Below are positions 1-6,202 of a DNA stretch of 6,269 nt, one piece after another (the stretch's first letter is position 1; every line of letters starts with the position of its first letter). The DNA lies in the NCBI GenBank assembly GCA_902797565.1, contig CADBTO010000275.1:1-6269 (forward strand), read 5' to 3'. Position numbers and translations under genes: made by a program. This DNA is from an uncultured Lachnospiraceae bacterium. Its GTDB lineage: Bacteria > Bacillota > Clostridia > Lachnospirales > Lachnospiraceae. Below the pieces are notes generated by a model. It did no database searches and was not told where the DNA came from. It saw nothing but the letters and a program-made list of their open reading frames with translations.

Positions 1-42
1 CCCGCTATTCTGTGTTTTTTGCCGGACAAAATGCAGTACCGA

Positions 43-59
43 TCAAACTGGTTGTTTGA
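43..59. promoter_or_regulatory. Inverted repeat upstream of the araC-type gene (candidate operator)
   Basis: Perfect 6-base arms TCAAAC and GTTTGA flank a 5-base centre. The repeat sits about 30 bases upstream of the -35 element at 88-93, a place where an activator or autoregulator could bind. No second copy was found near the other promoter in this window. A palindrome this short can arise by chance, so the regulatory role is only a suggestion. Confidence 0.25.
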
Positions 60-87
60 ACTGTGTTTATGTTAATGCCATTTTCTC

Positions 88-115
88 TTGAAAAATATCA
101 GAAATCTGGTATAAT
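88..115 (+). promoter_or_regulatory. Sigma-A-type promoter of the AraC-family gene
   Basis: A -35 box TTGAAA (88-93) is followed after 16 bases by a perfect -10 box TATAAT (110-115). The -10 is preceded by TG at 107-108, giving an extended -10. Transcription would start near 122, leaving a leader of about 26 bases before the start codon. The leader carries GGAG at 137-140, seven bases upstream of the ATG at 148. The match is close to consensus, so the promoter may be strong unless repressed. Confidence 0.8.
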
Positions 116-147
116 TATCAAAAAACTTTGGATTTTGGAGCACGCTT

Positions 148-1368
148 ATGAATTATCCGTTTCTTCTTCGGCAATCCGCCACACATCTGTATACATCTGC
201 ACGCATGTATGATACCGGATACCATCTTCTGGATGCTTGTACCATTGAACCTGCACTCAAAGACGATGAGCTGGCGCAGGCGATCCTGCGCAGTGATCTA
301 ATACACCAGGACGCAAGCAATATGCCACGGATCTTTTCCGTCAACCATACCCTGATTTTCGCATGGATCAAAACACCCGAACATTTTTTCCTGCTCGGCC
401 CCACATTTTTCGCCCCGTTTCCTGCTTTTACCACAGACCTGGGCCTGCCGGACATTCAGGCGCAGGCAATGCTGGATCTTGTGCCGAAATGCAACATGCA
501 GATTCTTGCCGACGACTGCGCGCTCCTGTTTAATCTGGATCGGACCGCAGACAGCTCCTTCCAATGCCTGCAAAGCCAGCGCATCATCGAGGCGAACCTC
601 CTTCCACAGGAACAGACGGACCAGACGATGAAAACCCTGCACCAGACGATTTTCCAGAATGTGGAAAACAGTTTTGTACACAACCCATACAACCATGAGA
701 AGCTGGAAGTAAACGCCATACGGAGTGGAGACGTCGAAACGCTGAAAACTGCGCTGGAAATACGTTTCCCCGGCCGCTACGGCAAACTTTCCAATGACAG
801 GCTTCGGAATGAACTATACCTTGCCGTTGTCAATGTAACGCTTGCCAGCCGCGCCGCCATTGATGGCGGGTTGCATCCGGAAACCGCTTTTTATCTCAGC
901 GACGTTTCCATCCAGCGCATCGATGCCTGCCGAGATCCCAACGAAATCATCCGCCGCACCAAAGACGCGCAGCTCCATTTTGCCGAAGCCGTGCGGGATC
1001 TGAAATCCGACGTGCGCAAGGATATGCTTCCAAAAGAAAACGCCCATATTGTACGCTGTAAGGACTATATCTTCGCGCATCTCCATGGAAAGGTTTCCGT
1101 GCGGCAGATTGCCGATGCGATCGGGCTGGAAGCGAATTACCTCTCTGCCCTTTTCAAACGTTATGAGAAAATCACGTTAAAACAGTATATCACACAGGAA
1201 AAAGTCAAGTTAATCAAAAATATGCTGACCTATTCCGACTATACATTTGCCGAAATCGCTGCATACCTGGGCTTCTCCTCTCAGAGCCATATGGGCATGG
1301 ATTTCAAACGGATCACCGGCCAGACCCTGGGAGAATACCGGAACCGCTACGGAAAAGGGAATTTCTGA
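148..1368 (+). CDS. AraC-family transcriptional regulator
   Basis: This is a 406-residue cytoplasmic DNA-binding protein. The C-terminal ~107 residues (from about 300) form the AraC/XylS double helix-turn-helix domain. The first helix-turn-helix lies near residues 317-338 (VRQIADAIGLEANYLSALF) and the second near 367-389 (FAEIAAYLGFSSQSHMGMDF), followed by the usual FKRITGQTLGEYR ending. The N-terminal ~290 residues are not a recognisable sugar-binding cupin. A central stretch around residues 180-250 (NPYNHEKLEV, LASRAAIDGG, LSDVSIQRI) resembles the linker found in many Firmicute AraC proteins, including the YSIRK-targeted regulators. The start is supported by GGAG seven bases upstream and by the promoter at 88-115. 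The gene is alone on its strand and converges on the phosphatase operon; whether it controls that operon is not shown. The family call is firm, the target and effector are unknown. Confidence 0.93.
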   Translation: MNYPFLLRQSATHLYTSARMYDTGYHLLDACTIEPALKDDELAQAILRSDLIHQDASNMPRIFSVNHTLIFAWIKTPEHFFLLGPTFFAPFPAFTTDLGLPDIQAQAMLDLVPKCNMQILADDCALLFNLDRTADSSFQCLQSQRIIEANLLPQEQTDQTMKTLHQTIFQNVENSFVHNPYNHEKLEVNAIRSGDVETLKTALEIRFPGRYGKLSNDRLRNELYLAVVNVTLASRAAIDGGLHPETAFYLSDVSIQRIDACRDPNEIIRRTKDAQLHFAEAVRDLKSDVRKDMLPKENAHIVRCKDYIFAHLHGKVSVRQIADAIGLEANYLSALFKRYEKITLKQYITQEKVKLIKNMLTYSDYTFAEIAAYLGFSSQSHMGMDFKRITGQTLGEYRNRYGKGNF

Positions 1369-1404
1369 CTCGCGCAGACCGCACAGTCCCGTCATAATCG
1401 AACC

Positions 1405-1425
1405 GGGGGATGGCAACCCATCCCG
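1405..1425 (+). other. Hairpin just downstream of the AraC-family gene
   Basis: GGGATGG (1407-1413) pairs perfectly with CCATCCC (1418-1424) around a CAAC tetraloop. It lies about 40 bases after the AraC-family stop codon. There is no T-run immediately after it on either strand, so it is not a complete intrinsic terminator. It may protect the 3' end of the transcript or help the adjacent hairpin at 1429-1458 stop transcription from the left. Confidence 0.45.
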
Positions 1426-1428
1426 TCG

Positions 1429-1458
1429 AAAAAAAGCAGGGATATGACTCCCTGCTTT
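1429..1458 (-). terminator. Intrinsic terminator of the DUF2156-phosphatase operon (probably bidirectional)
   Basis: Read on the minus strand, GCAGGGA (1455-1449) pairs with TCCCTGC (1442-1436) across a 6-base loop. Seven T residues follow (A-run at 1429-1435 on the plus strand). It starts about 20 bases after the phosphatase stop codon. Read on the plus strand, the same stem is followed by TTTCATCTTCT, a weaker T-rich tail, so it could also stop transcripts from the convergent AraC-family gene. Confidence 0.88.
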
Positions 1459-1477
1459 CATCTTCTAATCTTTCGTT

Positions 1478-4400
1478 CTATTGCTCTCCAAAATACTGGA
1501 ACCCAAGCATTGTCATATCATCAAACTGTTCTGCTTGTCCCACAAATTTAGAAATATCCCAGACAATGCTTTCCAGAAGCGTTTTCAGGTTCTCTTTATT
1601 CGAGCGGTTCAGGCAGTCGAGCATCCGGTCTGTCCCATAAAGCTCTTCTTCAGCCGAGGTCGCTTCAGGCACGCCATCCGTATAGACATAAAAGGTATCT
1701 CCGGGATACAGATTAAATTCATGCTCCTCAAAGTCCATCCCTTCCACCGCTGCAAGCGGCAGGTCATGCGGATATTCCGCAAGTTCCCATGTCCCGTCCT
1801 TCCGGCAAATCGCCGGATCCTCGTGCCCTGCATTGGCCGCAATCCCTTTTCCGGTAGACAGCTCAATGACCGCAAGCCAGACCGTTACAAACAGCATCTC
1901 TTCATTTCCGTCACACAGCTGGTCATTTACATCAGAAAGCACCTCTGACGGGGATCCGCCCATCATAACACGATTCTTGATCGCTGTCTTCGCACGTACC
2001 ATAAACAGTGCCGCAGGCACGCCTTTTCCAGATACATCCGCGATCACAAGCGCAATGTGATCCTCATCCGCAAAGAAAAAGTCATAGAAATCCCCGCCCA
2101 CCTCTTTTGCCGGCTCCATCGAAGCATAGAGCTTGAATGCCGAATGTGTATTGTTGATTTCTTCAAAATTCCTCGGCAGCATGCTGCTCTGGATATTTGT
2201 GGCCACAGACAGCTCACTTGCAATCCGCTCTTCCTTCGCTCTTGCCTCCGTCAGGTCGTGGATATGCTTCTGAAGTGAATCGGTCATTCGGTTAAATGAC
2301 CGCGCCAGGCTTCCGATCTCGTCATCCGTATCCACATCGGTACGACTATCCAGATTTCCGCCGCTGATTCTTTGCACATCCCGTTCCAGCTGCTTGATTG
2401 GTTCGGATATCTTTCTGGCTGTCCTGCCGCTGAACAGGATTACAAGGATCAGGATCAACGCCGTCACGACCAGACAGTTCTGGAGAACCGTAACCACTGC
2501 ATCCACCACAAATGTCACGACAGACTCGGTATTGGCGTCAATACTCTCTTTAATCTTGTTTGCAGGTTCTATAACCGTTGTAACCGGACTCTTGATACAA
2601 AGTTTCCATTCTGTCGACGAAATCGTGGCATACGCCACATATACTGCCCGATTCCCATCTCCATACTTGATAATCCCTTCCTGGTTTCTCAAAATCTCCC
2701 TGCCCAGCTCTTTTAATTCAGGATTGATATCCTCCTCGAAAATATTGAAACTCTCTTCCGCATCGGAATCCAAATCCCCACTGGCAATTACATCCCCATC
2801 TGCATCAAACATTGTTGCTACAACAGGGTCTACAATCCCATCACTGACCATCGAAGCATTCAGATCTGCCATCAGGATATCCATAGCGACGCAGCCATTA
2901 AATTTTCCATGTCCGTCATAAAACGGCGCGACACAGGTAATCGTCAGGCCTCTTCCATAACTATCCCAATATGTATCTGTAAACAGACAGGTCTTTTTTT
3001 CCTTAGCAAGCTGATACCAGCTGGATTCACGATATTCAGCATAACGGTTCTCCTCCCCTGCAGCAAGCTGCGAATCCCTGTCATAACTGATCATGACACC
3101 ATCTTTGGTACCCATATAAACCGTCGATATATTTTCATGATCCCGAACGATCGGCTCAAAAACATCCTCCATATTGCCCAGCAGCTGGATTTCCGCTGAT
3201 TTCTCATCCAAATCCACTGATTTATCTGCTAACAGCAGCTGCATGGTACAAATCCCGGCATTTTCCGCTTTTGCGAACTCCACATTCCGTTTCGGGTATT
3301 CGTGAGGGCTTTCAAAAAGCCTGGTCACATAATCCGCAGCCAGTTCAACAGACCTGCTGTATCCTGCCAGCTTTGCTTCTGCCAGTTTCGCCTTATCCTG
3401 CACCTGTCTTGTTGAATTCCGCTCCAGTTCGCTGATCATGGAGCTCGAACTGATTTCAGCAGCCTCTCTGCCCAGCTGGCTCGAACTGTTCACTGCGGAA
3501 GCCTGGATCCGGCGAATTGCCGAAAAACTGATTATCGTAGACAAGAGCAGCGTTACCATTGCAAACGTAAGCGTGATGACGACAATCTTTCTGGATATGG
3601 ACGGCACTTCCATATCATCATATCCCAGCTTCGACGTAAACGTCTCATCAACGAGAAGCGTCGCCAGGATCAGCATCACTGCACCGATGACCTGGAAAAC
3701 CGTGGCCGGCGTATGCGTTGTGCCAAGAAGCACGCTCATAATCGGATCCATGACCATCGTCATAATGATCTCTGTCGAAAAAATCAACGATGCTGTAATG
3801 GCAGGCACATGTTTCTGACACGAAATCTGTACCAGCCCGTATACTGCACGGATAAATACGCCAATAAAGATCGCGCTGATCCAGAACCGTGTATCTGTAG
3901 GCAGGGAGACGGTCGCATTTCCCATTACTGTCTCAGCAAGCCAGCCGATTAACGAAAACAACGCTGCAAAACACATCTGTGAAAAAGTCAGCGCAGTGTT
4001 GTCTTCCATTTCTCCTAAAATCGACACGCTAACGACATAACCGGCAAAAAACAGATCCGCAATGACAAGATATACCACATTCGCAGATGCAAACAGGTTT
4101 TCTGCATTATTGCCAAAGATAAGAAGCAGGGCTACAATCGCCAGCGCCGTAGCAACGCTGGAGAAAAAGTTCACCTTTTTTTTAAGCAGAAGCAGCAGCG
4201 GCGTGATAAAAATAAAGTACATACTGACGACACTGGACGTCACGACTGAATCCATATTTCTTGATCCAAGAAGGACAAAAACATTGAATCCTGTCAGAAG
4301 CAGCGCAAAAAACGCACCTTTCAGAACCGTCGATTTTTTTGCTGCCATAATTTTCCTTGTCTGTATAAGAAACAGCACAACCAGCCCGATCACATTCGTA

Positions 4401-4525
4401 ATACAGACAAATGCAAAAGAAGATACCGTATCCGGTACATTACTCAGGAATACATACTGGATGGACGCCAAAAAAGTAATAACAACCAGACCGATGATTG
4501 AGAGATATTTTGAACTCTGTTTCAT
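1478..4525 (-). CDS. DMT/EamA-like membrane protein fused to dCache-HAMP-SpoIIE (PP2C-type) serine phosphatase
   Basis: This is a 1015-residue predicted membrane sensor phosphatase. Residues 1-292 form about ten hydrophobic helices resembling a drug/metabolite transporter (EamA) domain. A further helix at 313-335 leads into a ~340-residue extracellular region with double-Cache character (SSWYQLAKE, then GKFNGCVAMDI). A last helix at about 673-698 is followed by HAMP (about 699-752, with P709 and DEIG at 735-738), a helical linker, and a SpoIIE/RsbU phosphatase domain from about 780 to 1013. The metal-binding aspartates are present: GGDFYD (D812), IADVSGKG (D830), YTDGVPEA (D950) and FDDMTM (D1002, D1003). 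The expected reaction is dephosphorylation of a phosphoserine or phosphothreonine protein, in relatives often a STAS anti-anti-sigma factor; no such partner is encoded here. The start overlaps the upstream stop as ATGA. AAGGTG eight bases and AAGGAG two bases upstream can serve as ribosome binding sites. No frameshift was seen. Whether the DMT part transports or only senses is unknown. Confidence 0.93.
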   Translation of the reverse strand: MKQSSKYLSIIGLVVITFLASIQYVFLSNVPDTVSSFAFVCITNVIGLVVLFLIQTRKIMAAKKSTVLKGAFFALLLTGFNVFVLLGSRNMDSVVTSSVVSMYFIFITPLLLLLKKKVNFFSSVATALAIVALLLIFGNNAENLFASANVVYLVIADLFFAGYVVSVSILGEMEDNTALTFSQMCFAALFSLIGWLAETVMGNATVSLPTDTRFWISAIFIGVFIRAVYGLVQISCQKHVPAITASLIFSTEIIMTMVMDPIMSVLLGTTHTPATVFQVIGAVMLILATLLVDETFTSKLGYDDMEVPSISRKIVVITLTFAMVTLLLSTIISFSAIRRIQASAVNSSSQLGREAAEISSSSMISELERNSTRQVQDKAKLAEAKLAGYSRSVELAADYVTRLFESPHEYPKRNVEFAKAENAGICTMQLLLADKSVDLDEKSAEIQLLGNMEDVFEPIVRDHENISTVYMGTKDGVMISYDRDSQLAAGEENRYAEYRESSWYQLAKEKKTCLFTDTYWDSYGRGLTITCVAPFYDGHGKFNGCVAMDILMADLNASMVSDGIVDPVVATMFDADGDVIASGDLDSDAEESFNIFEEDINPELKELGREILRNQEGIIKYGDGNRAVYVAYATISSTEWKLCIKSPVTTVIEPANKIKESIDANTESVVTFVVDAVVTVLQNCLVVTALILILVILFSGRTARKISEPIKQLERDVQRISGGNLDSRTDVDTDDEIGSLARSFNRMTDSLQKHIHDLTEARAKEERIASELSVATNIQSSMLPRNFEEINNTHSAFKLYASMEPAKEVGGDFYDFFFADEDHIALVIADVSGKGVPAALFMVRAKTAIKNRVMMGGSPSEVLSDVNDQLCDGNEEMLFVTVWLAVIELSTGKGIAANAGHEDPAICRKDGTWELAEYPHDLPLAAVEGMDFEEHEFNLYPGDTFYVYTDGVPEATSAEEELYGTDRMLDCLNRSNKENLKTLLESIVWDISKFVGQAEQFDDMTMLGFQYFGEQ

Positions 4526-5436
4526 TTCTCCTTCACCTTATATTTTTCTATCAGAAATGCAGGACCGTAAGACTCTTTTACTTTCCGCAGCCCTTCTACG
4601 CCAACATCCTCTTCAAAATTGATATATGCGTATCCTTCGACATTCCGTTTTGTAGATTCCTGCCGTAATACACGATAGATCCCCGGTATCTCTCTGGATC
4701 CTTTTTCAATGAGAACATCGTAATATTCTTCATTCAGTCCAACGCCATAACAAAACGCTTTAACCTGACCATCCACACGGATCACTGTTCCAGACAGACC
4801 CATCTCCTGAAAATTATCCAGCTGCCTTTGGATACAACGCATTTCCCGCTTCAGCGCCTCCTCATCATGCGTCTCCGCATTATCCCTCAGCCACTTTTCA
4901 GCAAAATCCCTTACTGCCGGAATATCTTCCTGTGTCAAAAAGCTGACAGAGGCCCTGGAACCATAATCCCGCCAGAATGACCGGATCTCTGTACGTCTGC
5001 GCCTGTGTACTTTGCCCGGAAACTCCGCCATCGTTACCGAAGTGTAGATATATTCTGCAAGATCCCTGTCTTTCTCCATTGAAAAAGATCCTGGATACGC
5101 TGCATCCAAAAAAGAAGCCTGTTTTTCTGTGAGCGTATAAAACAGCACTTTTTTCTGGAAGCTATGGGCATCCTCCATAATTCTTCCATATGCGTCTTTC
5201 AGATCTCCTTCCCCAAATGGAGCAAGATAAACCCGGAATTGCGTATCGTCAAGATTTTTACGATGGACATATAACGTATCCCCTTCTATACAGACTTCAT
5301 CCCCGTATTTTTCATCCAAGGAATACATGCTTACAGCAGAATGCTGGCATGATCCCTCCCCGAATTTCGAGGTATACCTGTATATCTCCGCCAGATTCCC
5401 CAACGAAACCTTGTGGAAACATAGTTTTTGATTCAT
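4522..5436 (-). CDS. DUF2156 (LPG-synthase C-terminal-like, GNAT-fold) protein
   Basis: This 304-residue protein has no signal peptide or membrane helix and is probably cytoplasmic or peripheral to the membrane. It carries hallmarks of the DUF2156 family, whose best-known member is the catalytic domain of MprF, which transfers an amino acid from aminoacyl-tRNA to phosphatidylglycerol. The marks are D123-R124-D125 with the YIY motif (129-131), the basic GKVHRRRRTEI run (141-151), and the C-terminal INFEEDVGVEGLRKVKESYG signature (272-291). Its length fits stand-alone DUF2156 proteins, most of which have no assigned substrate; MprF itself also has an N-terminal flippase that is absent here. AGGAG (5446-5450) lies nine bases upstream of the ATG. 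It is the first gene of an operon and its TGA overlaps the next start codon by four bases, suggesting translational coupling with the membrane phosphatase. The family is fairly sure; the reaction is unknown. Confidence 0.87.
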   Translation of the reverse strand: MNQKLCFHKVSLGNLAEIYRYTSKFGEGSCQHSAVSMYSLDEKYGDEVCIEGDTLYVHRKNLDDTQFRVYLAPFGEGDLKDAYGRIMEDAHSFQKKVLFYTLTEKQASFLDAAYPGSFSMEKDRDLAEYIYTSVTMAEFPGKVHRRRRTEIRSFWRDYGSRASVSFLTQEDIPAVRDFAEKWLRDNAETHDEEALKREMRCIQRQLDNFQEMGLSGTVIRVDGQVKAFCYGVGLNEEYYDVLIEKGSREIPGIYRVLRQESTKRNVEGYAYINFEEDVGVEGLRKVKESYGPAFLIEKYKVKEK

Positions 5437-5477
5437 TTCTTTTTTCTCCTATTCCATTCCATTCATCATCCCCTTTA

Positions 5478-5506
5478 ACAGTATCATAAAAATGTTTTGG
5501 TGTCAA
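5478..5506 (-). promoter_or_regulatory. Sigma-A-type promoter of the DUF2156-phosphatase operon
   Basis: On the minus strand a perfect -35 TTGACA (5506-5501) is separated by 17 bases from TACTGT (5483-5478), which is preceded by TG with one base between, making an extended -10. Transcription would start near 5471, giving a leader of about 35 bases that contains the AGGAG site at 5446-5450. It lies downstream of the tRNA terminator, so the operon should be transcribed independently of the rRNA/tRNA unit. Confidence 0.8.
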
Positions 5507-5523
5507 TTTCTTCTTTGATAATC

Positions 5524-5535
5524 CTGTGTGCACAG
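5524..5535. promoter_or_regulatory. Short palindrome upstream of the operon promoter (candidate operator)
   Basis: CTGTG and CACAG flank a TG centre, and the inner eight bases TGTGCACA are a perfect palindrome. The centre is about 60 bases upstream of the predicted start of transcription, a position typical of activator sites. The palindrome is short and there is a single copy, so this is tentative. Confidence 0.22.
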
Positions 5536-5708
5536 TTTATGCCAGCCAGAAACGGATATACACCAGGTTTCCGACGGTGTGCGCCAGACTATGCCGAGCG
5601 CTTTCACTGCACTGCCAATCAAAATCAAGTAGGAGGGTACAAATCGACCTGCTCGCCCGCTGGGCTACGTCGGCTATGCCGAATCATTCCGTACGCAGTC
5701 CATGCGAT
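5536..5708. other. Intergenic spacer without a convincing gene
   Basis: This stretch separates the tRNA terminator from the operon promoter region. Open frames here are short, lack a well-placed ribosome binding site and start codon, and match nothing recognised. It is GC-richer than the promoter region next to it. It contains a 9-base direct repeat CTATGCCGA (5589-5597 and 5674-5682) and a weak inverted repeat ACACC/GGTGT (5560-5564 and 5576-5580). It may be a decayed remnant or a small repeat element; nothing decisive is visible. Confidence 0.4.
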
Positions 5709-5735
5709 AAAAAAATCACCAGCAAAAGCTGGTGA
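5709..5735 (-). terminator. Intrinsic terminator ending the rRNA-tRNA operon
   Basis: On the minus strand TCACCAGC (5735-5728) pairs perfectly with GCTGGTGA (5723-5716) around a TTTT loop, followed by seven T residues. It starts seven bases after the 3' end of the initiator tRNA and marks the end of the transcription unit that begins with the rRNA genes. Confidence 0.93.
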
Positions 5736-5742
5736 CAAGAAA

Positions 5743-5816
5743 TTGCGGGAGCAGGATTTGAACCTGCGACCTCCGGGTTATGAGCCCGGCGAGCTTCCAG
5801 ACTGCTCCATCCCGCG
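5743..5816 (-). tRNA. Initiator tRNA-fMet (CAT)
   Basis: This 74-base cloverleaf delivers formylmethionine to start codons. The anticodon loop CTCATAA gives CAT. Two initiator marks distinguish it from elongator tRNA-Met: an unpaired C1 opposite A72 at the end of the acceptor stem (CGCGGGA against TCCCGCA), and GGG/CCC pairs in the anticodon stem next to the loop. The T arm is GCAGG-TTCAAAT-CCTGC. The discriminator is A, and the following bases are TTT, so the CCA end must be added after transcription. It is the last tRNA of the cluster, eight bases after tRNA-Tyr and just before the terminator. Confidence 0.96.
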
Positions 5817-5824
5817 ATATAAAA

Positions 5825-5906
5825 TGGGTGGTGGTGGATTCGAACCACCGAAGCAATTTGCAGCAGATTTACAGTCTGTCCCCTTTGGCCACTCGGGAAT
5901 CCATCC
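5825..5906 (-). tRNA. tRNA-Tyr (GTA), with stem mismatches
   Basis: This 82-base class II tRNA has anticodon loop CTGTAAA, D stem CCC/GGG, a long variable arm (GCA-AAT-TGC) and T arm GGTGG-TTCGAAT-CCACC, all as expected for bacterial tRNA-Tyr. The acceptor stem is imperfect: GGATGGA against ACCACCC leaves A3 opposite C70 and A7 opposite A66. The anticodon stem ACAGA/TCTGC leaves A27 opposite C43. The discriminator is A and no CCA is encoded. The identity is clear. Whether it is fully functional, edited or decaying cannot be told from this copy alone. Confidence 0.88.
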
Positions 5907-5908
5907 AT

Positions 5909-5929
5909 AAAAAACTTATTCAGTTTTTT
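5909..5929 (-). other. A/T-only-rich hairpin between tRNA-Thr and tRNA-Tyr
   Basis: Read on the minus strand, AAAAAACT (5929-5922) pairs perfectly with AGTTTTTT (5916-5909) around a 5-base loop. The right arm ends in six T residues, so the element resembles a weak terminator or attenuator within the tRNA cluster. It could equally be only a processing spacer for the flanking tRNAs. Confidence 0.4.
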
Positions 5930-5931
5930 AG

Positions 5932-6004
5932 AGCCGATGATCGGACTCGAACCGATAACCTGCTGATTACAAATCAGCTGCTCTGCCAATTGAGCCACAT
6001 CGGC
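5932..6004 (-). tRNA. tRNA-Thr (TGT)
   Basis: A regular 73-base cloverleaf: acceptor stem GCCGATG/CATCGGC, D stem GCTC/GAGC, anticodon stem GCTGA/TCAGC with loop TTTGTAA (anticodon TGT, reading ACA and related threonine codons), T arm ATCGG-TTCGAGT-CCGAT. All stems pair fully. The discriminator is T and CCA is not encoded. It lies between tRNA-Asp and tRNA-Tyr in the same transcript. Confidence 0.96.
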
Positions 6005-6060
6005 AACCACCAGGTTAGTCACGGGAAAACCTGCACGAAGCGAAGCTTTTCCGCGACAAT

Positions 6061-6077
6061 AGCATCTTATCGATGCT
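6061..6077 (-). other. Hairpin in the Asp-Thr tRNA spacer
   Basis: AGCATC (6061-6066) and GATGCT (6072-6077) pair perfectly around a 5-base loop just downstream of tRNA-Asp in the direction of transcription. No T-run follows, so it is not an intrinsic terminator. A role in processing the precursor between the two tRNAs is possible. The spacer (6005-6079) is longer than the other tRNA spacers here and holds no gene. Confidence 0.35.
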
Positions 6078-6079
6078 GA

Positions 6080-6153
6080 CGACCCAGATCGGACTCGAAC
6101 CGACGACCTCCGCCGTGACAGGGCGGCGCTCTAACCAACTGAGCCACTAGGCC
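6080..6153 (-). tRNA. tRNA-Asp (GTC)
   Basis: A 74-base cloverleaf: acceptor stem GGCCTAG/CTGGGTC with two G-T wobble pairs, D stem GCTC/GAGC, a strong all-GC anticodon stem CCGCC/GGCGG with loop CTGTCAC (anticodon GTC), T arm GTCGG-TTCGAGT-CCGAT. The discriminator is G, as aspartyl-tRNA synthetase expects. CCA is not encoded. It is the first tRNA after the 23S gene, 98 bases from its 3' end. Confidence 0.96.
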
Positions 6154-6174
6154 GTATCCATATTCATGGATGAA

Positions 6175-6202
6175 GAAGGTATGTACCTTCAAAACTGCAC
6201 AT
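6175..6202 (-). other. Probable 3' half of the 23S rRNA processing stalk, with a local inverted repeat
   Basis: On the minus strand this reads GTGCAGTTTTGAAGGTAC and onward. Similar GTACCTTCAAAACTG-type strings are common just upstream of 23S genes in Firmicutes, where the two flanks pair to form the stalk cut during 23S maturation. The partner lies outside the window, so pairing is inferred. The segment also contains a perfect inverted repeat GAAGGTA/TACCTTC (6175-6190) that could form a competing small hairpin. Confidence 0.4.

Noticed and set aside
3..59. Possible C-terminal end of an upstream plus-strand gene (frame ending at TGA 57-59, peptide GQNAVPIKLVV)
   Set aside because: All three plus frames are open here (stops at 57-59, 73-75 and 88-90), only 19 codons are visible, and no terminator follows, so a real gene end cannot be separated from chance.
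1395..1425. tRNA-like fragment on the minus strand (GGTTCGAT next to a hairpin)
   Set aside because: The T-loop-like string lacks a pairing 5-bp T stem, and no acceptor, D or anticodon arm can be drawn.
1481..4622. Several plus-strand open frames of 70-190 codons within the phosphatase gene
   Set aside because: They lie opposite a long gene with clear domain motifs, have no supporting start signals and match no family; they are shadows.
5684..6022. 112-residue minus-strand open frame
   Set aside because: It reads through three tRNA genes and the terminator in the sense direction; no ribosome binding site or protein-like conservation is visible.
5497..6079. Plus-strand open frames across the tRNA region with peptides such as REQDLNLRPPGYEP, GGGGFEPPKQFAADLQS and DDRTRTDNLLITN
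   Set aside because: These are the well-known spurious translations antisense to tRNA-Met, tRNA-Tyr and tRNA-Thr; the tRNAs explain the sequence fully.
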